Origin: Brugia malayi
Lineage: Eukaryota; Nematoda; Chromadorea; Rhabditida; Onchocercidae
Length of the DNA stretch: 64,000 bases
Assembly (NCBI RefSeq): GCF_000002995.4
Contig: NW_025062479.1
Location: 7,865,721-7,929,720 of the forward strand
Reading direction: 5' to 3'
This document shows positions 53,501 to 64,000 of the stretch, in pieces; the first letter of the stretch is position 1; every line of letters starts with the position of its first letter. The notes beneath the pieces are model-generated. The model was not told the origin of the DNA, searched no databases, and was given only the letters and a program-made list of their open reading frames with translations. Both the position numbers and the translations under genes were made by a program.

Positions 53501-56500
53501 TTATAATTGTCTATTGGTGTTTAATTTTAAAACCCTCTGATTGTAGTAACATCCAAGAGAGAAGGATTCAGCCAGAAACAGTGATGATTTTGCAGCTAAG
53601 AAATTTCAGCTGAATAAAAAAAAATTTTTAAAAAAAAAATATTCAAGCTAAGCTATTGTAGCTTTCAAATAATCAATGGTACAAGTTTGCAAATTTTCTC
53701 ATCAGCAGATGTGACCTCCTATTTGCTAATTGAGCAAGTGGTCGGCATTATCTTGTAATCCGCCACTCATGTCACATTAAGACATTATCCTGTTTGATAG
53801 ATGATATACGGTCAAAATGCCATGAGGTGAAAATTATAGATGTGAGTTCTTCGATTACTTCCCAAATAACACTCTATTAACCATACATCGTCGAGGAAAG
53901 GTGTTTTTACCTTATCCATACTTTCCAATCTCTTTATGTTTGCATTATATCTTTTTTGACATCTCAACTTAACTTTGTAAGCTTATTAGCTTTTAAATAA
54001 ATTTAAATTAAGTAGGTTAATGTAGTTTTTCTTTAAAAATTCATTTTTATATGGACCTGTAGTGCTAATATTATCCAGAGAATGACATTTCAATCATTGC
54101 TGTGCAAAAGTTAGACAATATATTGCGAAATATATTGTCAATTAGAATATAAAGATGATGCGAATAATTCGATATATATAATTCAGGTTGAGTTTCATGA
54201 TAGAAAAATTAGGGAATCACAAATCTTCATATCTATGAAGAAACATGCTTTGCACAGAAATACTTTTCTTAAAAAATGAGTTCGTAGGAAATGATAGCGT
54301 AGGCATGCTTTTGGGGTTTCATTTTGCAACGAAATTCGTTGGACTTCTATTTCTATTCAGCATATAGCCAAAACTATTCTACTGTCAAGCAATTTAAATT
54401 TGTTCGACCTTCATGTAAGTTGAGATAACTTGACAATTAATAGTTTCCAAAGGGAGATGGGAAGATTGCTTGGGGAAGTGGGAGGAGGTTAAAGGCAAAG
54501 ATGTGGTACAAAGGGGAAAAGCAATAATTCAGGATGAGCTTGATGAATGGTTCCATTCTGTCCGCTTACAAACAACTTCCAGCAAGCAACAGCGTCAATC
54601 TTCGTTCTCCCTTCCAACCCAATATATTTTTGCCCGTGAAAAGGGGAGGGGTTGACGCCCGTTTATCATTTTTTCTTTCCCTGAGAGCTCTTGTTTTTGA
54701 AAAATGAACAGCTCTCAATCAAATGCTCTCTTCGAATCAATCATACCAACTGCTTTGTCTTGTCTTATGTCTCTCTCAGTATTGTTTCGGCTTTCATAAT
54801 AGATGAGATTTATCTACTTTTTCATTTTAAACCTCTTCATCATTCAAACTCCAAAATCCAGAAACCCAATGCATTGTTATTTCATACTTCCTTCCCCTGA
54901 AGTCCCTGAATCAGACCAGATCCAGAAGTCCTCCAACCAATTTAGCTTCATCGAAATATGGATTTTGGAATGTATTGCTCCTTCTCCTCCTTTTATCCTC
55001 CAATTGATCAAAAGTGCCTTATCTTTCTACTGCTCAAGCCTCCCCACGCATATCACCCTTCGCGTTCACACCCCTCCCCTCTTCCTTACCGCCTTCTCCC
55101 GCGCATCTCTCCGTCACTTATCTCTTAACTGCCCCAAGATAATACAAGTAGCCTTCTCTCATGTGAACGAAAAACACTGAATTATATTAGCTTCACGATG
55201 TTTCTTGTCGCAATGTAAATTAAACAGTGGTATTAGCTTTTATACAGATTTTCTTCTGAGTACAACCAATGTTCATTTTCAAAATGAGACGAAGGAAATA
55301 AATGAATAAATGCAATGAATTCAGATTGGATAATTCTATTAATTTCCCTGATAGTTACAGAACAAAAGCAACAAAAAAAAAAAAATCATAAAACAGTTTA
55401 GTTACTGGAATGAGAAGGTTCTTTCGATAATCCATTTATTCAAGAGATACGAAAGATCGATTTATAATTTGATTCGAACTTGAAGATCCGGGAATGGCAA
55501 AAAGTTAACTAAAACTTTAACAAATTCTAACAATAGGAAATTTGTCTTTTGCATAAGCTTTGGGAATGAATTGGTTTTGATTTAAAAGTGCGGTAAATAG
55601 GAGTGGAAACTATAAAATTGGAATGAGGGGTGGTATATGTATTTGGTGAGGTGACACAGATGTGTATATAATGTGGATATGATCTAATCCCCCGCACCTC
55701 TTCTCCTCTCTGTCTCATCATAGTACAACATAATGATGATTTGTGTCGGCTCCTTCTTAAGGGTTTTTCTCTTTTTCATCTTTGAGAATTCGGGTTTGAT
55801 GTGCGAGTGATTGGTTCGGATGGGACCCTGTCAAAAGACTTATATATATCACTTGTCATTGCGTTTATGTCACCCCTTCACTTCATCTAAACATCCCTCC
55901 TCCATCCTTTTAATTATTATATAGACCCTCCTCTTCTCTCCTGCACATACCCGCCAATATGCATTCATTTGTTGCATGTTACATTGATCCTGAATCTACT
56001 CCAGCACTATCACAACATTTTGTTTCTTTGCTGTGATTTCGAAGAGTCATTTCTCATACTGCTATCATTATGTACATTTTACTCCATTTCTGAAATTTCA
56101 ACTTTACATTATTGAAGATTAAATGGAAAGTTTGAGTGACATCAGCTTATTTTTAAATTAGTGAATTCTTGAAAATTTTTTGATTTTATTCATCAAATTG
56201 AAAGATCTGTTTTTTCATTTAACTTTGTTGATTATTTACTTCAACCGGTTTGAATTTATTTCGTTATCAATCTCCCATATTGAGATATGTCGCATGTCGA
56301 GTACCAGTTTACTATTAAACAGTTGCATTTGATCGGCTTTTCGTCTTTTACCTGACAACATGCTGCAGTTACAATAATTTTCTCATGTCAAGACTTGCTG
56401 TTGCTTAATGAACTCTGTCCATGACAAAGCTATTTATCATTTCATATTATCATTTTCTGGACTCTCAACATATTATCATTTTCTTGTCTTCGCTCTTAAA

Positions 56501-57814
56501 AAGTAGTGTGGAGATGAGAGGGAAATGAAGGTGCATCTTCACTGGCATAAAACTATTCAGACATGTAAGCTTTGAATGTAATCATACGTTTTTTGCCTTA
56601 GAATTTTACATAGTTAGTGAGGGAATAGGTTTTGATATCGTGAGATAACCTCTATGAGAGAAGTGATGAATTAGAATGCTCTATTTCTGAATGTTTAAAA
56701 GTATTGATTGATCAATATTGGTCCTTGGCTTGTAATGAGAGTCCAGAAATCTCTTGCCAAATTTAGTTTCAATCAGTTTTAGGAAGCTAGTTGAATGTAA
56801 TCATATGAACTAATGAGACCTTTCTTTTAATGAAAAACTGCAAAAAGCAAACAAGCAAAATGAGAAAATATTGCGAAAAAAGTCCAAATTTTGCGGAGAA
56901 GAGGAATGATAAAAAGACATAGCTTCGTTAATAAAGCAGAAGCAATAATAGGTGAGAAAAAAAGGAATTATTTTGCTGGCTGACGGAATAACATGAATGC
57001 ACATGGCTCATTTTTAAACACATTCGGTGTTTCATTTCAATCTTTTTTGCATTATTAAGTCGAATAGGTCTAGGACTAATTTACACTACTTGTTCAATTA
57101 CTCTTTTAAATTGTTTGTAGTATGCAACAGATTGCTGAGTTGCTCCAATACTTAAATGCTAAGGCTTATATATATAGGAAGGTTATTGGTAAGTATTTAC
57201 TCTACACGAGGTCTATTCTAGTGATGAATAATTTATTGGTTGTATATTTTTTTTCTTTTGAAAAAACTGATATGAGAACTGGCGGACAGACAAGTTGCCA
57301 AAAAGGCCGATAGGCAAACAAGTCTGGTTGTCAACCGATTGCTGTCAAAGACAACAAGTATAAATTTGCCAAATAATAGGTCGTTAATGTTACTATCATA
57401 AAACAGTGTTTCCCTTTCAACTTTATACAATATATTATTACATTGCATCACTTCAAATATCTTATTCTTCTTTACTGTTTCACGTTTCTGGAATTTCTTA
57501 GCCTATTAGTTATGTTTTCAGTAAATTTAGTAGTTATTTTAGGGTTCTGTTCTACTTAATCTTCAGCTTTGAAATTCATCGATAAATTGCAGAACTTGAT
57601 TTTCAATGATACCTTCTCGATTCTCCTCAAATTATGTACTTGAAATCAATTACCGTAACTTGTTGTACTGTTGCTGGAAAGTGTAACATTTTGTAGCACT
57701 GCTGTTTATTATGGGATGATGATGATGATAAATGTGTAGAATGATCGGATAATGGATTGCTTAGAGAATAGTGACCTAAATGATTGGCATGGCAAGCAGT
57801 AGCAGTTCCTGTTA

Positions 57815-58200
57815 ACTGTTAAGCAACAGCAGCAGCATCACCAGTGCCAGCGTCAGCGTCGACATCGGCACTAGCATGAAAGCAATGCAAATTTCTGTGA
57901 ATGTGCAGAAGCACCTCCCATAGGGTGCGTTCATTGGTGGGGTGGTAGAATGAGGTGGAAGGGGAAGATAAGGGGTATACTTCATAGCACGCCTTCCTTT
58001 CCTCCCTCTTCAACTTACAGCGCCACTGCGCGGCATCAGTCTTTGAAGTTCTCGCTGACGACGGGTTTCAGCTGGGTGGGTCCGCCTTGATCTCGCCCCC
58101 ACTCATACAACACAGTTCTTATTTGTAGCAGGTGCCCGAAGCGGTTTGCTCTGTTGGCTGTCTGTGTCCTTCAACCTGTCCGCGTCCGCGTTTTTCTTTA
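57815..58200. promoter_or_regulatory. GC-rich island, likely promoter/5' UTR region of the tlp-1-like gene
   Basis: Base composition rises sharply against the AT-rich surroundings, with GC-rich runs such as GCGCCACTGCGCGGCATC and CTGTCCGCGTCCGCG and a CAGCAGCAGC stretch. It ends about 200 bases before the proposed first exon. The role is inferred from position and composition. Confidence 0.4.
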
Positions 58201-58214
58201 TCATGCAGCGTTAT

Positions 58215-58248
58215 ACATCTATCTATAGATCAGATAGATAGATAGATA
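58215..58248. repeat. TATC/GATA microsatellite pair forming a hairpin
   Basis: ATCTATCTAT is followed after a few bases by AGATAGATAGATAGAT. The two simple-sequence runs can pair. It lies between the GC-rich island and the first coding exon of the tlp-1-like gene. Confidence 0.7.
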
Positions 58249-58406
58249 TTATATATAAGGTTTCGCCATCCTTCAGATTATTCGTTATCCAGTTTACAAG
58301 CGATTTCCTAACAAAATTCTCCGGTTGTATTATCTGTATATCTGCCAACTCATTGTGCGGCAGTTTTGCCTTGCATTTAGAAAAAAACTCCAAGTACTAT
58401 ACAAGG

Positions 58407-61400
58407 ATGGTTTCAACACATTCACAATACCTAACCGACTATAATTCACCTGTTATGTCAACGGTTAGTTTTTTATTTCATAACCATATTTACATAGAGT
58501 GAAATTTGTTATTGCATTAATGCATGAATAGTTCGTTCAGTTCATTGATGACTATTTTAAATTAGGTCAATGAAGTGTTGCACATCGTGGTTTCGTCATC
58601 TTTCTGTGTTTCTAAAGCATTCCATTTCCATTTAACGTTGACATTATTTTATCATGCGCAGCTTGTTTTAAACATTTTTGTTCATATTTCTATGTATTCT
58701 TACCTCAAGTCATCACTCATACAACTTGTTCTTCTGTTTCTAGGAACTATATCTTCTCACTGAAATGTATACATCTAAATTAAAAATTTTTAAATTTCAT
58801 GAAGTTCTTTAAAATATTACGAAGAGACCTCATGCTATTGCAGTAAATTTGGAAATAAATTTAATTTGCATAAAATACAGTCATTAGGATGGGAAGAAGT
58901 GAAGAACAGCAGAGATGAAAGTTCATGAGAGCTTAGATTTTTCTGAGCATTTGTGGAAAATTACCTATTTATTAGGTGCAGTTTCGGATAAGGGAGATGG
59001 ACCGGCAGGCAGATGGATAGATGATAGCTGTCATGTGTTATTAAACTAATCTCGTCGCTGATCTACATTTTCCGTTTGTCGGGGCATCTCAATGTACATG
59101 TAATGCGCATATGTCTGGTGTATGTTTGTCGGCCTGTTTTCATGTCACAGTTGTGTACGCTGTCACATGTATGTTTTCTAGGAACTCACCTTATCGTGGA
59201 CTTTTTTATCAAGAGAGTGTCAGGTTACCAGATGTTTTCATCATGCGCATTAATAACATGTGGTTTAAATGTAGAGGTTTTTCCTGCAGGTTTATGATGG
59301 CAAAACTAGACAGTAAGACGCATTATCTTTTTGTGTTTCGAAAGGAGTAGGTTCAACATTCACTTAGCCCTTTTCCCAAAGCATTTAATGCTCTCTAGTT
59401 ATCTATCCAAGTTTTTCATTGATGCTTCTTGGTAGGTGAGAGTATTAAATATTACGGGATGTTTTCACTGTCTGGTTATACCATGGTTAGCAGTAGCTTT
59501 ACTATTTAACTGTCAGCCTTGGGAGCAAGTATTTTAGTAATTGTTGATGATTCTGAAATAAATATTCCAAAAATAGTATGGTATTGAGACATGTTAGTAT
59601 TCAAATTATAAAAATGAGGGAGATTGATATTGGCTATTGAATTGCATGAAAATGCAGAAATGCAATGGCTGTAAGTTAGAAAGACTTAACAAATCATTTT
59701 TGGATGTGTTGTTTATCTGTTTTTCTGTTACTAGTAAGTGACACGCAGGTATTAGCAAATTTATATGCCTTTTAATGAAATATGCACGAATTCTTGAATG
59801 AGTGAACCAGTGAAGCAATATAGTGAGTTATTGTGCAGCATTACTGCTACAGCTGCTGCTGTTTTCCTGTGTTTGCGCGCTGCTCCGAAAGAGATCACTC
59901 TCAAGGAATTTTTTTCCATCCTGGCTCGTTTTCGCGAATCTTCTGAGCTTTGTACTGGAACGAGGTCGAAAGAGTAGGTTGATCGAAAATTACAATTTCT
60001 CTGTTGCTATGCCGGTCATGGCTAAGCGCTCCTCTTCTCTTCCAATTTTTTTCTTGCTTCCAGTTTTTAATTGATAAGTGCTGGTTTGAATGATATGAAG
60101 AATGACTTGGCATTTTTCATCTCTGTTATCATTTCAAATTACCTTTTCATTTCTTCCCTGCACATTCCGTTGAATTTCTCTTCCCCTCCATCCCTCTTAC
60201 TCTTCGCACTCTTCTATCATTTTAAATTTTGGTCAAACTGTCAGTTTTGTTTCGCTTCCTGCAACCATCAAACATTCATTTATCACTCATAAATTCTTAG
60301 AAAAGCACGATAAAATTGACCCTTTTTTCACCTTACTCGTTGTATGTGCCAGCATTTGTTTATATATGTTTGTTTATTTGTTTTAATTTTAATTAATTGA
60401 AGATCAATAAATTCAAAGGCACCCATTTCAAAATATAATATCCGCAGGCTGTATAATTCCTTATCACTGTTACATGTTGTTAAAAATGATGAAATCATAC
60501 TGCAGGAAATGTATTGCTTTCGGAAATATATTTTTTTTAAAGAACTTTCCATGCTCTACTTTTTATTTTAGTAGTATTAATTTGAAACTGAAGTCGTGCA
60601 ATTCCAAAGATTTGCAAGTGGCAGAGGAATAAGAAACATGGAAAGAAAAGGGAAGTGAAGAGGAGGATATTTTTGGAAAAAAATTAGATTTTACATACTG
60701 TTTTGAAATTATTGGGTTTGAAATTATATATTAGGAGTGATTAGGGTTGGTAGAAAGTTTAATGATCTGTGTTCTGATACACATGATGGCGTTTGGTGAA
60801 TTCCTGATAAGGGAAGGAAGAAGAGTATACGAAGTCTCGGTGGAACCAGCTATTTCTTTTGAACACAGACTTGGAAGCTGATTTACAAACTACAGATGTT
60901 CGGCTGAAAATTGATGCGGACGGCATGATAGAGCAAATAAAACAGGATAGGAAAGAGGTAGTACTTCTCATGTTGGGACAGAAATAATTCAGTAAAAGTA
61001 GTCTGGGATGAGCGTATGTTTCCCTCACTGTTGAAACATCAAAGTGGTAGTTATCGCACTTTGATTGGGTGAACTTCGACGGCAGAAACAAAATTTTTGA
61101 ATTCTTCGTTTCATTTTATTACTTATGAGATGTACTGTGTTCCCTTCTTGGTTATCTTTTTTAAGTAGCTATAATTTCCTATAACGGGAAAAGACTATTA
61201 TTTGTTGCACGAGAAGAAATCCATGACTCGGAATCCGGATTATTCATGCATAATATGAGACTCACATTCTTCCCAGTTTTTAGAGATCGACTTGTTTCTC
61301 GAAATTATTCCCTTTTTAATTCACAATCAAAAATCTGGTCGAATGTTAATTGATGAATTGCTTGATCACAAAAAGCTTGTATGAAAAATGTGTAGTTGTT

Positions 61401-63358
61401 CGTGTCACTGTTCATATATTATTATTTCGAATCTATTCATTACATCTTTACATCTCTTTATTCGGTGAATCACTCAAGTAATTGTACGTGCCATCAAAGT
61501 ACAAATATTTATATTTAATCTTTTTTGAAACCAGGCTCTGAAATGTTCAAATGCTGCGCGTTCATTTCTCAACTCTATAATTGAAAATTCATATTTAGAT
61601 TTGACATATTTTGAACCTTATAAAGTCGAGAAATATGTAGCATTCATATTTGCAGATGGATTCTGGTAAATCACCTCTTGCTATGCTTGCAAAGACTTGC
61701 GAAACAATTGGTCTTCCTGACACATCGAGTCGGAAATCCAATAAAGATGGTGATAAATCTAGGGATCGTATCAGTCCGAGTAGCAGTATATCGGGTGAAA
61801 CGAAAAAGGAGGAACCTAGCTCCACGACAAAAAATAAAAAGGAAGGATCTAAAAGTCCCCGTCATATAGCACACAGTCCGTCGGTTGGCAAGAAGACCCC
61901 GATAAGTTCCGAGCCATCTACTAGTGCTGCTGCTTCGTTACCTGCAAATTTGATGCTTAGTGCACGAGGCTGTTTTCCCATGAATTTTTCACCTCTCGCG
62001 GCAAGCTTCCCGGCCTTTCCTTATCCATCTCTCATGCCTGGATTCCCTACAGTCCCCACTTTTGCTGCTACTGGAGCATTTCCAGGAGGAACATCGAATC
62101 CATTTTTACGGTGTCCAGATCCATTAACTTGCAAAGGTCCGTTTTTGAATTCTAAAATGTCGAGGAAATCTGAACTAGAGATGGGCCAGCATTTATTGGG
62201 CAGTCAGATTTTTAAATAAGTGGTATTTTATCAATGAACTGTAGTTAAATCGCTCGGTTTGAAATTAAAACAAATTTACTTTTCGTTTATCGTGATTTGT
62301 GAATCATTTAAGCTATTTGTAGGATGTCCAGCAACTATGATAACAAGGTCATGCGTAACTCCAGGTTGTACAAGTTGTACGATACATAGCGCTGCTGCCG
62401 CAGCTACTGCTAGTACCACACCTGCCGATTTGATGATGACTTTCCCACCATCCTTTTTTGCTGCAGCTTATAGCCCACTTTTAGCCGGAACATTACCACC
62501 AACATCAAGGTAAATGTTTCTTCAAAACAAAAGTATGGGTTATGGTTATTATCCAAAAAAGGAAGCAGGGAAAGAATTATAGAATTGGTTTATATTCTTG
62601 CAAAAATTTTTTTGAAAACGCAATTTAACAATATATTTAACGTTAACTTTTGCTGATCAACTGATGAAATTTTACTCAAACTTTTTAGGTTTTAATCTCT
62701 CAAAAACTTCGAATTAATTTCAGTCTCTTATGAAAAATTAGAAAAATTCACCATTCTTGTAATTTGCAGTTCGGCAGCTCAAATTGCTTATCAAAATCTG
62801 ATGGCTGCAGCTTCTGGACAAGCAACCAAACACATGTGTAATTGGATCGAGTCACCAAATGGTGTTTGTGGGAAATCGTTTCCAACCGCTGACGAACTTG
62901 CTGCGCATATGAAGGTATGTATTCTATCGAATGTGCACTATCTGATGCATTCATCTCGGATTTTCAAAATAAAAGTGGCTTGCGTAAGATTAATAGCATT
63001 GAGAAGGCTGATTTTTGGAGTGATGAAGAATGATAACATGAATTCAATGAATTACTAGCAGTGGAACATTCGAAAATTTCAGGCTGCTCATGCTCCATCA
63101 ACAACAAGTTCAAATAGTAGCAACGATTTAAAAACGAGCAGTTCACCACGTTCAAACACCACAGCGTCGCTAATTAATCATGCTGCAGCGGCTGCTTCTC
63201 TTCGTTATCACCCGTACATGAAACCAAGTGGCTTGATGCCAGCTGTACCAAATCCACTTGGAATACCTCCATTTCCGACGATGACAGGTTTTCCTTCAGC
63301 AGCTGCATTACAGGCCATGTATACCCAACGTCTTATGGCTACCATGCCCCATCCCTAG
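58407..63358 (+). CDS. tlp-1: NET-family zinc-finger transcriptional regulator (noc/elbow/ZNF503/ZNF703 type)
   Basis: Exons 58407-58463, 61656-62136, 62323-62509, 62770-62914 and 63083-63358 sum to exactly 382 codons including the stop, all in phase. Exon 1 encodes 19 residues (MVSTHSQYLTDYNSPVMST), resembling the HPEYL...PVSP segment before the conserved motif. Exon 2 opens with SPLAMLAKTCETIGLPD, the family's SP motif. After a Ser/Lys-rich and Pro/Ala/Phe-rich region come CVTPGCTSC and one atypical C2H2 finger (CNWIESPNGVCGKSF...HMKAAH). The RYHPY...YTQRL C-terminal signature follows. This order is diagnostic of NET proteins, which act as nuclear co-repressors in patterning; C. elegans TLP-1 controls tail cell fates. 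Intron 1 is 3.2 kb. Exon 1 and its ATG are my inference. The frame stays open upstream of that ATG, so a longer N-terminus is possible. Confidence 0.88.
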
Positions 63359-63942
63359 AACTCATTTATACCTTTAGCAGGTTCTTTTATGTTGGTCCTG
63401 TAACCAATTGAGATAATGATGAACGTCATGACACAGTGTCTTCTTCGCTTGTTAAAGTCTGTGGAAAATATTCTGCACATCAAATTTTCCAATTATCATC
63501 CTTCAATCCATAAGGTATCCAAGTCAGATTTGAAAATGATAGGTTTTAACTGTGATATATTTTTTAAACAAATCTTGCAAATTTATGAATATACTCTCGA
63601 AAAGTTTCAACCACCCGTACCATTTCAGTGGGGAACCGGCTATTATGTGGTTGGTGGGGAGCGCTTATTGATTAACGATCATCAAGACCATAAGCTGTGT
63701 CCATTTCTCAGCAGTTATTTATTGCGGGTATTTATTCAGCAAACTGTGTTAACTAACTCATTTTGTACGGTGTTTCCTTTTTTGGTATGCTTCATTTGCG
63801 TGCTTGCGAATTGTATTTGACTTTAGATTCATGGTTCTTGCAAGTTTCAGATCTATCCTTACATTTCGTTGTTTTTTGCTTTATCTTTTTTAGCAGCCTG
63901 TATTTCGCATTTTCTAGAATCTTACGGCGAAACTTTTTTTTA
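63359..63942 (+). other. 3' UTR of the tlp-1-like gene
   Basis: The stretch between the TAG stop and the first AATAAA, about 585 bases. It contains a 134-codon open frame (63416-63820), judged to be chance. Confidence 0.5.
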
Positions 63943-63948
63943 AATAAA
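63943..63948 (+). terminator. AATAAA poly(A) signal of the tlp-1-like gene
   Basis: First canonical hexamer downstream of the stop codon on the plus strand. Confidence 0.55.
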
Positions 63949-64000
63949 ACTTAATACACAAAGTAAAATATAATGATATAGTTACACTTAGATCTAAAAA

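Larger units (their letters stand above)
39167..58406. other. 19-kb gene desert upstream of the tlp-1-like gene
   Basis: I find no recognisable domain, RNA gene or multi-exon pattern here. It contains a hairpin (39872-39911), an orphan ORF (40887-41432), a fold-back repeat pair (45807-46722), a poly(T) tract, a 53-bp duplication (50444-50549) and patches of higher GC and pyrimidine content (about 54450-55180, 55670-55970, 57815-58200). Its position before a developmental regulator suggests enhancers and promoter. Confidence 0.5.

Noticed and set aside
54803..55180. 125-codon ORF in the gene desert
   Set aside because: It is a Pro/Ser/Leu-rich translation of a pyrimidine-rich tract with no motif or splice context. 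It was treated as noncoding.
63416..63820. 134-codon ORF downstream of the tlp-1-like stop
   Set aside because: It lies in the 3' UTR before the poly(A) signal, with no acceptor, promoter or recognised domain.
1..64000. Wolbachia-derived insertions or tRNA/rRNA genes
   Set aside because: No bacterial-like coding frame, tRNA cloverleaf T-loop signature or rRNA sequence was recognised by eye. A database search was not possible.

Overview
The window is nuclear DNA of a nematode, most likely a filarial or related clade III parasite; genus and species cannot be fixed from the sequence. It is strongly AT-rich and its genes are cut into many short exons. Introns are mostly 50 to 600 bases and end in the worm-type TTTCAG acceptor. 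Two genes have an acceptor-like site a few bases before the start codon, as expected for spliced-leader trans-splicing. There are no bacterial operons, rRNA, tRNA or CRISPR arrays that I can see.

Layout. 1-6.7 kb: no recognisable gene; it probably holds 5' exons and promoter of the next gene. 6.7-13.4 kb (+): a single-pass cell-surface receptor with about five immunoglobulin and two fibronectin III domains. 15.2-20.1 kb (-): a TRABID/ZRANB1-like locus with NZF fingers, AnkUBD and OTU domain. It is apparently split into two cistrons, and its OTU domain has lost both catalytic residues. 23.0-34.5 kb (+): DCAF1 (VprBP), the substrate receptor of CUL4-DDB1 ubiquitin ligases, in about 36 exons. 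35.7-39.2 kb (-): a TBC1D22-type Rab GAP with both catalytic fingers intact. 39.2-58.4 kb: a 19-kb stretch without a recognisable gene, carrying a fold-back inverted repeat, a perfect hairpin, a 53-bp tandem duplication and one long orphan ORF. 58.4-63.4 kb (+): a NET-family (noc/elbow/tlp-1, ZNF503/703) zinc-finger regulator. Its tiny first exon lies 3.2 kb upstream of the rest.

Functionally, the TRABID-like locus and DCAF1 are both ubiquitin-system genes and are transcribed away from each other across a 2.9-kb spacer. The Ig receptor and the TRABID-like locus converge, as do DCAF1 and TBC1D22. The gene desert beside the tlp-1-like gene looks like the regulatory territory of a developmental transcription factor. 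The best candidate for undescribed biology is the TRABID-like protein. It keeps ubiquitin-binding modules, but the catalytic Cys reads Ser and the catalytic His reads Asn. The first two NZF fingers sit in a separate upstream ORF with its own stop and poly(A) signal, and a decayed copy of one of its exons lies in an intron. Exon boundaries are my reading of splice signals and were not tested against transcripts.
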